Shown in pieces: positions 55,611 to 63,161 of a DNA stretch of 64,000 nt (its first letter is position 1; the number at the start of each line of letters is the position of its first letter). The position numbers and the translations under genes were made by a program. The notes under the pieces are model-generated. The model was given only the letters and a program-made list of their open reading frames with translations. It searched no databases and was not told the origin of the DNA. Source of the DNA: JADJPO01 sp963724535 (GTDB taxonomy: Bacteria > Actinomycetota > Actinomycetes > Actinomycetales > Kineosporiaceae); assembly GCA_963724535.1 (NCBI GenBank), contig CAVRVD010000009.1, positions 52,602 through 116,601 of the forward strand, given 5' to 3'.

Positions 55611-55939
55611 GCGCGACATTCAGCTCGTGGACCGAGGTCAAAGCCAAGGCCGCCGCAGCCGACCCCCGCTCCCCCGCAGAACGCGAGGCCGGCCAGGCCG
55701 CCGCCGCAGAACGGCAGGAGGCCTACGTCCGTGGGCACCAACTCGCCGAGATGCGCAAGAGCGCAGGCTTGAGCCAGGCCCAGGTCGCCGACACCCTCGG
55801 TGTTACCCAGGCACGCATCTCCAAGATCGAACACGGCGAGATCTCCGGTATCGACGTCATCCGCGCCTACGTCACCGCCCTCGGCGGCACCCTGGACGTC
55901 GTCGCCACCCTCGGCGACCGCGCCTGGAAGGTCGCCTGA
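55607..55939 (+). CDS. higA: HigA/XRE antitoxin
   Basis: A 110-residue antitoxin. The N-terminal half is Ala-rich and helical. The C-terminal XRE helix-turn-helix reads MRKSAGLSQAQVADTLGVTQ and ARISKIEHGE. It ends with IRAYVTALGGTLDVVATLGD, the usual closing block of this HigA subtype. GTG 55607 follows GAGGAGGG and overlaps the toxin stop. It should neutralise HigB and repress the operon at the palindrome 55158-55177. Confidence 0.9.
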   Translation: MSATFSSWTEVKAKAAAADPRSPAEREAGQAAAAERQEAYVRGHQLAEMRKSAGLSQAQVADTLGVTQARISKIEHGEISGIDVIRAYVTALGGTLDVVATLGDRAWKVA

Positions 55940-56036
55940 CCTCAGGACGAAGACATGACCCGGATCCCACCAGCACCTGGGAACACGGGCACCTGCCGCC
56001 TGCCCGCACCGACCCGGTCTCAACACGCCACCAGAT

Positions 56037-56053
56037 ATACCCCACCGGGGTAT
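56037..56053. repeat. Inverted repeat ATACC-N7-GGTAT, copy 2
   Basis: ATACCCCACCGGGGTAT, perfect seven-base arms with a three-base centre, 98 bases after the higA stop and 244 bases before the second tRNA-Tyr repeat. A GTCGCCGCGTATTCGCCGCG block follows it, as it also follows copy 1. Confidence 0.75.
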
Positions 56054-56280
56054 CAGTGGAGTCCGGAAAACGTCGCCGCGTATTCGCCGCGAGCACCCCA
56101 GTGCCGGCGACACAGACCACTTGGCCCGACCCCACTGAGGCTGCATCGCCGCAGGTCAACGCCACGGGCGCGCACAAAAGACACTAACAGCGAACGGCGC
56201 CACGAACCGCTCCAACAAGCACGAGCACCGCATACCCCCCACCGTGCGTGTTTACGCAGGTCAAGGGCCAGTTTTGAACT

Positions 56281-56330
56281 GGTGGCGGGTGATGGATTCG
56301 AACCAACGTAGGCTGTGCCGACGGTTTTAC
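56281..56330 (-). repeat. tRNA-Tyr 3'-half repeat, copy 2 (att-like)
   Basis: Identical over 50 bases to copy 1 (54942) and copy 3 (57330). The left side shares GAACCGCTCC, GCATACCCCCCA and an ACGCAGGTCA-like box with copy 3. The right side is also similar to copy 3 for about 100 bases. Confidence 0.85.
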
Positions 56331-56503
56331 GGCGGCCCCGAAACAGCCCTGACCAGCAGGTTTGCCGCCAACGAGCCCTCGCCCCCGCCCCTCCCCCGCG
56401 ACCAGTCGCACACCATCGTCGATGGTTGGCTACGACTGGAGAGCCAAGCCACTCGCCGGTGAGACCGCCACTCGGCGGAAGCCGACACATCAGCTTTCGC
56501 CCA

Positions 56504-56817
56504 TCAGATCCAGGGCCCGCGAAGGTCGATGGCTATGTCCACACGAGCTCGATGGCGCTATCGGGAGCCAGTTGACCCACGACGGACACCATGGGCACCA
56601 CGCGACCCGTCTTGATCAGCACGCGATACTCGGTGCGGCCTGGGATGTACTCGGGCAGGTCGTCCCAGCCGGTGGCGAGCTCTTCGATGATCGACAGCAG
56701 TTCGTACGCCTCGAAATCCGGCGACAACGGCTCACACCGTCCGGGCCGCGTTCATCACCGAGTTGGGTGTCGAGGGAAGCGAAGAAGTCAGGGCTGGCTC
56801 GGACGAGCCGACGAGTC
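56504..56817 (-). pseudogene. B1: decayed paralogue of the cassette protein B2
   Basis: Minus-strand blocks LVRASPDFFASLDTQLGDER, then in another frame SPDFEAYELLSIIEELATGW and YRVLIKTGRVVPMVSVVGQL, then in a third frame DIAIDLRGP, align in order with B2 (57520-57858). Two frameshifts (near 56735 and 56535) break it. The position matching B2's GTG start is CTG. It directly follows A1, as B2 follows A2. Confidence 0.7.
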
Positions 56818-56995
56818 AGGAGGCGTTGCCGCGCAGGCCCGCCTCACGCTCCAGCACCCGATCGCGCTGGGCCTCCATGACGGGCCGGAACCGCTCGGGA
56901 ACATCATCGAGGTCACGGACGATGCTGTCCTTGAAGGTCCGCTCCCGATCCTCGGGCGTCATCTGCTCCAGCTCGGCGACGGTGATCACTCGCAC
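56816..56995 (-). CDS. A1: small cassette protein, candidate antitoxin
   Basis: A 59-residue charged protein starting MRVITVAELEQMTPEDRERT and ending MEAQRDRVLEREAGLRGNAS. GTG 56995 follows GAGGGAGG by about six bases; longer readings start in the upstream repeat and are unlikely. It aligns with A2 over its whole length (V-T, L, MTP-R, SIV, LRG-AS). By size, charge and position ahead of B it may be an antitoxin. No known family recognised. Confidence 0.6.
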   Translation of the reverse strand: MRVITVAELEQMTPEDRERTFKDSIVRDLDDVPERFRPVMEAQRDRVLEREAGLRGNAS

Positions 56996-57076
56996 GCCAG
57001 CCTCCCTCGAACTCGCTGCCTTCTCTGCACCAAGGTATCGGCCGGATCCGACAACGAGCCAGCGCACCCACCCTTG

Positions 57077-57093
57077 ATACCCCACCCAGGTAT
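57077..57093. repeat. Inverted repeat ATACC-N7-GGTAT, copy 3
   Basis: ATACCCCACCCAGGTAT, 82 bases upstream of the A1 start on the minus strand and 253 bases before the third tRNA-Tyr repeat. CAAGATCATCCCCGC follows it, as it follows copy 4. It could be an operator for A1-B1 or part of the cassette boundary. Confidence 0.7.
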
Positions 57094-57329
57094 CCTAGGC
57101 CACCAAGATCATCCCCGCGCAGACCCCGCGGTTCAACACCCAACCAATCACGCAACACTGCCGGGAGCAGTTACCGGGGAACCATCACCGCTGGTCACAG
57201 CGCCGCGTGGGCGGCACGCGAGTTGCCCGAACGGTTGCTCGAACCGCTCCATTTGGACCACCCGGACGCATACCCCCCAGGTCGCCGAGCGAGGACGTAT
57301 GCGCAGGTCACAGGCGCATTTCGGCTGGT

Positions 57330-57379
57330 GGTGGCGGGTGATGGATTCGAACCAACGTAGGCTGTGCCGACGGTTTTAC
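57330..57379 (-). repeat. tRNA-Tyr 3'-half repeat, copy 3 (att-like)
   Basis: The third exact 50-base copy. Start-to-start distances are 1339 bp (copies 1-2) and 1049 bp (copies 2-3). No fourth copy was found after 58170, nor a full tRNA-Tyr gene in the window. Confidence 0.85.
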
Positions 57380-57519
57380 AGTGGGCCCCAGAAACGCTCC
57401 TGACCAGCCGGTTTGCCGCCAGCGGAGCCGCGCCCCCGCCGCTCCCCCGCGGGCAGTCGGCGACCGTCGTCGACGGCCGGGCGCGGCTGGACACCCGGCG
57501 GGGCGGGCGGCTCTTGGGG

Positions 57520-57858
57520 TCACTCATCGTCCTCGTCCTCGATGTCGTGCTCCGGCCCCGAGAGGTCGATGGCGATGGCGATCAGTTCGACGGCTCCATC
57601 GACGGGCGACCGCTGGCCGCGTACGGCCACGGCGTAGACAAGCCTGGTGTGAAAGACCAGGGTCCGATAGTCAGGCCGCCCGATGATCGTCATTGGCAGG
57701 TCGTCCCACTGGGTGGCGAAGACCTCGACAATGTCGAGTAGGTCGCTGGCGGCGAATTCGGCGCGGGTCGGCTCACCGTGCGGGCCGCGCTCATCGGGCA
57801 ACTGGGCGTCAAGCAGGGCGAAGAAGTCCGGAGTGATGCGGACGACGCGACGCCTCAC
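57520..57858 (-). CDS. B2: cassette protein of unknown family, candidate toxin
   Basis: A 112-residue intact protein. A basic start (MRRRVVRITPDFFALLDAQL) and a helix (FAASDLLDIVEVFATQWDDL) lead to a strand-rich core (DYRTLVFHTRLVYAVAVRGQ then AVELIAIAIDL) and a very acidic tail (EHDIEDEDDE). The strand pattern vaguely recalls RelE-type folds; this is inference only. GTG 57858 overlaps the A2 stop by four bases, so A2 and B2 are translationally coupled. A broken paralogue B1 lies in the previous cassette. Confidence 0.65.
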   Translation of the reverse strand: MRRRVVRITPDFFALLDAQLPDERGPHGEPTRAEFAASDLLDIVEVFATQWDDLPMTIIGRPDYRTLVFHTRLVYAVAVRGQRSPVDGAVELIAIAIDLSGPEHDIEDEDDE

Positions 57859-58046
57859 GAGGCCTGACCGCGCAGGCGCTCCTCACGGGCAAGGGTGTAC
57901 TCATCCAACCGCTCGACCAGAGCGCGCTCGTTCGACGTGAAGTCGGTCGGGTCCCAGACGATCGAGGCGAGGAAGTGCTCGTGCCGCTCCTGAGGCGTCA
58001 TGGCCTGGAGCTGCTCGTACGTGGTGACCCCATCCCGACCAGCCAT
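57855..58046 (-). CDS. A2: small cassette protein, candidate antitoxin
   Basis: A 63-residue charged helical protein starting MAGRDGVTTYEQLQAMTPQE and ending LDEYTLAREERLRGQAS. ATG 58046. Its stop overlaps the B2 start (GTGA at 57855-57858). It is homologous to A1 in the neighbouring cassette. Small size, charge, order and coupling fit an antitoxin, but no DNA-binding motif is visible and the family is unrecognised. Confidence 0.65.
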   Translation of the reverse strand: MAGRDGVTTYEQLQAMTPQERHEHFLASIVWDPTDFTSNERALVERLDEYTLAREERLRGQAS

Positions 58047-58153
58047 GCATCCAGGATATCGACCACCACTGACATCTCGGGGTCTGCCTTGACACCGACA
58101 TCGACGTCGCCGCCATGCCAGAGCCGACGACGCAGCGGCCCAGGAGCCTCCCC

Positions 58154-58170
58154 ATACCCCACCTGGGTAT
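58154..58170. repeat. Inverted repeat ATACC-N7-GGTAT, copy 4
   Basis: ATACCCCACCTGGGTAT, 108 bases upstream of the A2 start on the minus strand, followed by CAAGATCATCCCCGC as at copy 3. No tRNA-Tyr repeat follows at the expected distance; instead a degraded DUF433 antitoxin gene begins. Confidence 0.7.
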
Positions 58171-58221
58171 CCAAGCACGCCAAGATCATCCCCGCCTATC
58201 ACCCGCAGCGCTGAAGGTGTA

Positions 58222-58590
58222 GACCGCGCGTTGCATCTGGTGGTGGTCCGCAGCGGGCAGTTGATGTTGGCCGACCCCGCACAGATGTTCGCCGATCGCG
58301 CCGAGTTCACTGGCATCGCCCGCACCGTCACCGGCCTGCGGACCGACGTCCGCATGGACCCGTTGCGTCAGAGCGGGCAGCCGGTGGTGCGCTCAGTACC
58401 GACAGCGGTTCTGGCCGAGGGCGTCCGAGCGGGCACGAGCGTCGAGGAACTGGCGGACCTGTACGACCTGTAGAGCGGGCAGGTGCTCCAGGCGATCCGG
58501 TACGAGATGCGGACCGCGCAGTCCCGCACGGCCGCCGGAAGGACAACGGCCCGCGGTACATGGCCGAACTCGCTCGCATCAGATGGTTCG
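58222..58590 (+). pseudogene. DUF433 antitoxin interrupted by an amber codon
   Basis: The frame gives LVVVRSGQLMLADPAQMFAD, QSGQPVVRSVPTAVLAEGVR and GTSVEELADLYDL, then TAG (58471-58473). It continues in the same frame as SGQVLQAIRYEMRTAQS. DUF433 proteins are antitoxins of PIN-like (Mut7-C/DUF5615 type) toxins. The stop falls inside the conserved helix, so the product would lack its end. No clear start codon or binding site was found at the 5' end. Confidence 0.7.
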
Positions 58591-58980
58591 CCGACGAGAG
58601 CGTGCTCGGCTTGGGCAGGCTCCTCGCCCGCGAACGTGATGACGTCACCTACCCCGGCCACCCAGCCTCGGAAGGCATCGCACCCGGGGCACTGGATATC
58701 GAATGGATGCCGTTCGTGGCCGCCCGCGGCTGGGTCGTTTTCACCGTGACCGGCGCATCCGCACCCGTCCGCAGAGCTGGCGATCTTCCGATCGGAGGGA
58801 TTAGAGCGGTGTGGTTCGCAGGCAAGAAGGACCTCAGCCCCCTACGACCAACTCGCTCTGCTCCAGCGTCACTGGCAACGCCTCGAACGCGAGGTGCAAC
58901 GCCTCGGCCCGGGCCGGGCCCGGGCCCCTGGTCGCTGAGGCTGGTCAGCACCGGCCTACGTCAAGTGCCACTACGCGAGC
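58560..58980 (+). pseudogene. PIN-like toxin, multiply frameshifted
   Basis: MAELARIRWFADESVLGLGR and DDVTYPGHP, then EWMPFVAARGWVVFTV, match PIN-like toxins paired with DUF433. The middle is scrambled by indels. VWFAGKKDLSP then shifts (an extra C near 58840) to YDQLALLQRHWQRLEREVQR, and GPGPWSL returns in the first frame. It is inactive as read. It forms the last, decayed TA unit of the island. Confidence 0.68.
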
Positions 58981-58983
58981 CAT

Positions 58984-59354
58984 GATCTGCCACGTCACCC
59001 GGTAGGCGAGCGGTCCCATCACTTTCAGCGACACCCCACCGTCTCGATCCAAGAGTGGGCCACCTACACCCTCCTGGGTCTTGGTCGCCGTCAACGCCGC
59101 GCACTCGCCGCAGACAGCCGCGACACGCCGTGAACGGCTGGACAAGACCAAGATCGGCCCCTGACCGGCGTTGATGCTGGTCAGGGGCCGTTTGTGCTGG
59201 TGGTGGCCGGATCTGGTTCAAGAGCATTCAACTATTCAAATTGTCCCCCCTACCAGATTCCACAGAGATGGACCCATCATGGTTTTTGAATACGGGGAAC
59301 CAGATAGAGCTGAGATCGGCGACACAACGACGCACACCAAGAAAGGAGCAGACC
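58984..59354. other. Stretch without a supported gene
   Basis: About 370 bases. It contains a GC-poor patch (59225-59290) with AT-rich bases just before the cupin gene, perhaps its promoter. No gene or repeat could be supported. Confidence 0.35.
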
Positions 59355-59440
59355 ATGCGTGGATCCAAGAACGATCTGCCACTGGCCGAAGACTACGGTG
59401 AGAACTTCAGGAGCTGGCAGTCGGAGCGGAGTGGGGAGGC

Positions 59441-59731
59441 ATGATCGTGGAGATCTCCCTGTTCCCTGCAGGTGTCGATGCGGCCCCGTTGTTCAAAGGG
59501 CTGCCCAACGACATGTGCCAGGCCGAGCACTGGGGATACGTGCTCAAGGGCCGCATGCGCTTGAAGTCCGCCGATGGTGAGGAACTCATCGGTGCGGGCG
59601 ACGCCTACTACTTCAAGCCGGGACACGTCCCGTCCTTCGAGGAGGACACCGAGGTCGTCGAGTTCAGTTCTAAAGCCTCCTACCAGGCCACCCTCGAGGT
59701 AGCGGCACGCAACATAGCCGCCATGCGCTGA
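59441..59731 (+). CDS. Cupin-domain protein, N-terminus probably frameshifted
   Basis: A 96-residue cupin: AEHWGYVLKGRMRLKSADGE supplies the first metal-site motif and AGDAYYFKPGHVPSFEEDTE the second. A GGGGAGG site precedes ATG 59441. Relatives I recall are about 30 residues longer. A well-placed ATG at 59355 (GAAAGGAGC upstream) encodes MRGSKNDLPLAEDYGENFRS, but its frame ends at 59444. One base change near 59425 would join it (AEWGGMIVEI). The short form may still be made. Substrate unknown. Confidence 0.72.
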   Translation: MIVEISLFPAGVDAAPLFKGLPNDMCQAEHWGYVLKGRMRLKSADGEELIGAGDAYYFKPGHVPSFEEDTEVVEFSSKASYQATLEVAARNIAAMR

Positions 59732-59918
59732 CTGTGACTCCGATGACCCGGCAGCCGTCACCGACAGCCTGACTATCACATCAATGCAGAAGAGCCACAC
59801 CCTTTAGCCTCGATCCGTTGATGGGCAGTCCGATGATCTTGGCCGACTCGATTCGATCTTTGGTGGTTTCGGGGCGTGGGCGGAACCCAGGGGCCCCGGT
59901 GAGGCTGGTGGTCGAGGG

Positions 59919-61027
59919 TCAGGCCGCGCGGGCGGGCGGGGCCCGGTGGGTGGCCTCGAACGCATTGATCCAGGCGGTTTCATGGGGCCAACCGGTGGGC
60001 AGGTGCCAGGTGATTTCGCCTCGGTGCTTGCGGGCGGGGTGGGCGGCGACGTCGATGAGGTGGGCGCGGATGGTCGCGCCGCGGGCTATGGCGTGCCGGC
60101 CGCCGGCCAGCACACCGACGGCGCGGGTGAGGGTGTGCGCGATCGCTGCCAGCTGCAGCCACGCCGAATTCGTCGAGAACGACCCTGACGGTAGATGCGC
60201 CAGCGCTCCCTGAACCAGGTCAGCGAACGCGAGTTCGATCACCGCGTGCCCGCGGTGCTGGGACTCCGCCTGCAGCATCGCAAACGGGGAGTCGGTGAAA
60301 GACCGCGTGGTAGCGGTAGTCCGGCAGCAGCTCACCATGTCCCGCAGCCGTTTCCGGGTTGAGCCGTTTGACCGCCGCACGATCAGGCGGGCCGTCGGTG
60401 CGGTGTGCGGTGCTGGAGGCGAACGCGGTGTAGCCACTTCGGCGACCTCGGCGTCAGAGTGGACCTCGACCAGCGTCACGTCGATGTCGATCACCACGCC
60501 GTCCAGGTCCCGCCCCGCCGCCCGCGCCGACGGCAGCATCACCCCGATCGCCTCGGCACGGGCCCACCACGCCCGCTCCCGCGCCGCAGCCCGCGCCCGA
60601 CGCAACGCATCCGGCCGCTGGCTGTCGATGCCGGCCAGGACCCGCCACGCTGTGGCCGGTGAGGCGACCGGTCCGTGCAGCGCCGGCTGATCGGCCAGGG
60701 CAGCGATGTCGGCGATCGCCTCCCCGCCGTCGGCGAGCATCACGGCGAGCATCACCGCCAGATCCACCAGCACCTGCCCCGGATCATGCCCACACCGCGT
60801 GAGCGCAGCCCGGCGGCCGCGTCGGAGTACTCCACACACAGCCCGGTCCGCTCGGCCAGCTCCCGCAACAGAGCGGTTCCGGCGTGGCACACGATCCCGC
60901 TCCCGTCGGCGATGACCACCGGCCAGCACCGACCCTTGTACTCTTCACACAGGAAGTGCCTCTCTCCAGCGGACCCTTGGACCTTCGACAAGCCCAGAAT
61001 CCACTGCGAGACAGGCACTTTCCTCAT
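59919..61027 (-). pseudogene. IS1380-type transposase relic with internal deletion
   Basis: MRKVPVSQWILGLSKVQGSA and GIVCHAGTALLRELAERTGL start at 61027. A frameshift near 60790 gives CGHDPGQVLVDLAVMLA, with a 12-base duplication. DLDGVVIDIDVTLVEVHSD holds the first catalytic Asp. The centre of the protein is missing, and the C-terminal block (QHRGHAVIELAFADL ... WINAFEATH) follows out of order with scrambled frames. No inverted repeats were identified. Confidence 0.72.
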
Positions 61028-61318
61028 TCACACGGTCACGACAGGCTCACGATCAAGAATGACCCGGGCTAGGTAGTCCGGTTCCCCCAGTGGGAACCAT
61101 TCCCATTCAGCGTCGCTGACGGCGCAGGCACTCGACATCGGCAGACCACCTCAGTTCTGGCCCGCTCCACCTCAGATCAGCGAGGATGCATGACGGCGGC
61201 CACGAGCAGACGCCCGGAGACGGCCACGCAGGGGTGCGTCCCTACGTGGTGGAAAGACGCACCCTGCTACCACCCGGATCGCGGCAAGCAGATCCGGTCG
61301 ATGGCTTTCTTGTTCCGT

Positions 61319-61813
61319 TCAGCCTGCCGCGCCCGCCCCAGCGCTGGAGTCGCTCTCCGATGCGCGGCGGGCGACTAGTCCAAGGCCGACCAGAACAACT
61401 GCATCTTCTGGGACAGCGGTGTCAGCGACCTCGATGGTCCCACTCGTCCGCAACAAGCCACCGAGCTTCAGACGCATCGCCTCTGCGCCCTCGGCATCGA
61501 CCCAGTAGAAGCGACGAGCCAGGATCCCTTTGGTCTCGAGTCGGTAGTGCCGTCCGTTGACCTCGGCGTCACCTTTGCCCAAGAGGCCGGTCTGATGAAA
61601 CTCGCCGACGGTGCTGCCGTCGGCAGTGTCGGCACGCACAGTGCGTCCGAGCAGGCCGAGCGTCGTGAAGGTCAACTGCTGATGCCCTTGGTCCAGCTGG
61701 GCCGAGCGCTTGAAAATGCCGCTGCAGGAGAACGTGCCTTCGGGTCTGCCTACTTCGATTAGGTTCAGTGATGAACCGAGGAGAGCCGGTTGGGTCACAG
61801 TGATCGTGCGCAT
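61319..61813 (-). CDS. Hypothetical beta-rich protein (LURP/scramblase-like)
   Basis: A 164-residue protein of many short strands: LLGSSLNLIEVGRPEGTFSC, LTFTTLGLLGRTVRADTADG, RHYRLETKGILARRFYWVDA, with a final hydrophobic helix (DAVVLVGLGLVARRA). The texture resembles LURP-one/Tubby-like membrane-associated proteins; this is inference. Its start overlaps the stop of the winged-helix regulator (61813-61816), making it the third gene of a coupled operon. Confidence 0.65.
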   Translation of the reverse strand: MRTITVTQPALLGSSLNLIEVGRPEGTFSCSGIFKRSAQLDQGHQQLTFTTLGLLGRTVRADTADGSTVGEFHQTGLLGKGDAEVNGRHYRLETKGILARRFYWVDAEGAEAMRLKLGGLLRTSGTIEVADTAVPEDAVVLVGLGLVARRASESDSSAGAGAAG

Positions 61814-62148
61814 CATCTTCTGCCCTTCTCAGATGCGGCGGTCGTTCCGGTAGGGGATTCGACGATCTCGCGCAGCGTGCTGAGGTGGTCGTTGAAGGCG
61901 GAGCGGCCTTCGGGGGTGAGTTTGAGCCAGGTGCGCGGCCATTTGCCGACGTGGCCCTTGCGGATGGCGATGTACCCGGCCTGTTCGAGGGTCGAGGCCT
62001 GGCGGGACAGCAGCGAGTCGCTGATCTGGAGGGTGTCGCGCAGGAACCGGAACTCCAGCTCGTCGGCCTGGGCCAGGCCGGCGAGTAGGGAGAAGCGCAC
62101 GGGCTGGTGGACCAGGTCATCGAGGCGCGCCCGCGGGTGGGCGGTCAT
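61813..62148 (-). CDS. Winged-helix transcriptional regulator
   Basis: A 111-residue single-domain winged helix (MarR/HTH_34-like). LDDLVHQPVRFSLLAGLAQA, FRFLRDTLQISDSLLSRQAS (recognition helix), TLEQAGYIAIRKG and TWLKLTPEGRSAFNDHL follow the family order. ATG 62148 overlaps the stop of the upstream membrane gene, and its own stop overlaps the next start. It likely binds the perfect inverted repeat at 62605-62639 in front of the operon. Confidence 0.85.
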   Translation of the reverse strand: MTAHPRARLDDLVHQPVRFSLLAGLAQADELEFRFLRDTLQISDSLLSRQASTLEQAGYIAIRKGHVGKWPRTWLKLTPEGRSAFNDHLSTLREIVESPTGTTAASEKGRR

Positions 62149-62585
62149 GCGGTGCGCCGAAGCCGCTCGGCCCACAGCAGACTCGGCACGGCGCCCACGA
62201 TGCCCCCCAGGGTGAAGGAGAAGCCGAGGGTGCCGTCAAGCAGGATCCCGAGGCCGAACAGGGCGGCGGCGCCCCAGGCGGCGAGCGCCCACTCCAGCCA
62301 CTTCGGGGTGCTCCGCTTCCGCACCTGCCGGTACCGACGCCAGTAGGGGACATTGGTGGCCACCGTGACGGCGAGGACGGCCACCGCTATGAGCGTCACC
62401 ACTACCGTCGCGCCGCCGTGTAACTGCCGTCGCCGATGAGATCGAAGAGCCGGCCCGTAGAGCACGAATACGAGACCCGTCGCGAAGTACAGCGGATGCT
62501 CCCGCGGGGCCCGGGCCCGCACCGCGGACTCGATCCCGCCTGCGCCCTTCAGCATGGCTTCCGCGTCCTGCCTCGTCGGTTCCAT
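62145..62585 (-). CDS. Hypothetical membrane protein, first gene of the regulator operon
   Basis: A 146-residue protein with a soluble N-terminus (MEPTRQDAEAMLKGAGGIES) and four hydrophobic segments. These are LYFATGLVFVLYG, VVVTLIAVAVLAVTV, LAAWGAAALFGLGIL and FTLGGIVGAVPSLL. It resembles small membrane proteins encoded with PadR/MarR-like regulators in actinobacteria. ATG 62585 lies 20 bases downstream (minus strand) of the operator 62605-62639. Function unknown. Confidence 0.7.
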   Translation of the reverse strand: MEPTRQDAEAMLKGAGGIESAVRARAPREHPLYFATGLVFVLYGPALRSHRRRQLHGGATVVVTLIAVAVLAVTVATNVPYWRRYRQVRKRSTPKWLEWALAAWGAAALFGLGILLDGTLGFSFTLGGIVGAVPSLLWAERLRRTA

Positions 62586-62604
62586 CGCCTATCCCCATCC
62601 CTCG

Positions 62605-62639
62605 GTTAAAGTAGTTGACGATAAGGAAACTACTTTAAC
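62605..62639 (-). promoter_or_regulatory. Perfect 12-bp inverted repeat operator/promoter
   Basis: GTTAAAGTAGTT and AACTACTTTAAC are separated by 11 bases in an AT-rich patch just upstream of the three-gene operon. TTGACA (minus strand, 62649-62654) could be a -35 box. It is the likely binding site of the winged-helix regulator. Confidence 0.75.
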
Positions 62640-62918
62640 TGACGATCTGTCAACGCCCCGACCGGCCCCGAGACTTCCGGGCGTGTGCCGCGGCCCGCAC
62701 CGACCAAGATCATCCGGTTTTGGGTTGGCGACCCCGCTGGGGAGCACCGGGCCCCGGTGGTGGGGAGTTGTCGCGGGGAAGGCCCGATTCCCTGCGACAA
62801 GCGCCGGGGTGCGGTCGCCGCCCACCGGCGGTGAGCTGGGCGGGGGCCGTTGCGTCGGGGGTGCGTGAGAGCCTCCAGGTGTACGCATTTCCTGGGACAC
62901 CAGGTTCGGAGGTCGGCG

Positions 62919-63069
62919 ATGGGCCAGGTACGCGCGATCCGCCCGGGCGCCGGTGGGCCGGCGCCGACGTACGCGCACGCGGTCGAGGCGTTCATGGCCG
63001 CCCACGCCGCGGGCGCGTGGTCACCAGCCACGGCGGTGAAGTACCGCCAGGCCCAACCGAGCCCGGCAA
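62919..63069 (+). pseudogene. Tyrosine recombinase 5' end, cut by a group II intron
   Basis: ATG 62919, after GGAGG at 62908-62912, encodes MGQVRAIRPGAGGPAPTYAH and AVEAFMAAHAAGAWSPATAV plus KYRQ, the core-binding (SAM-like) start of a XerC/XerD-type recombinase. Homology fades about 20 bases before the intron boundary at 63069/63070. The intron lies in the opposite orientation, so splicing could not restore the recombinase. The rest of the gene should lie beyond the window. Confidence 0.65.
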
Positions 63070-63128
63070 GTAGGGTCGGGGGCTGGCGCGGTGACGCTTG
63101 GCGTTCCGTTTCCAGCCCCCGCCACCTC

Positions 63129-63161
63129 GAACCGTGCCTGCGGTTCTCCCGCACACGGCTC
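63129..63161 (-). ncRNA. Group II intron domain V
   Basis: Minus strand: GAGCCGTGTGCGGG-AGAA-CCGCAGGCACGGTTC. It is the 33-nt catalytic hairpin with the AGC triad near the 5' side, a GAGAA-type loop and the two-nucleotide bulge region. It overlaps the open reading frame end of the maturase. Confidence 0.85.

Noticed and set aside
54942..57379. Three tRNA-Tyr genes
   Set aside because: Only the 3' half is present in each copy; the D arm and 5' acceptor strand are missing, so none can fold as a tRNA.
54683..58170. CRISPR array or integron attC array
   Set aside because: The repeats are more than 1 kb apart with genes between them, unlike CRISPR spacers. The 50-bp core is a tRNA 3' half, not an attC fold, and no integron integrase is present.
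28861..58473. Genome-wide amber recoding, suggested by three in-frame TAG codons
   Set aside because: The affected genes sit among many frameshifted relics, and one has a separate frameshift. Intact genes show nothing unusual; independent decay is simpler.
61190..61378. Small plus-strand gene with Cys/His residues (WhiB-like impression)
   Set aside because: Too few conserved cysteines, no ribosome binding site, and it overlaps the end of a supported minus-strand gene.
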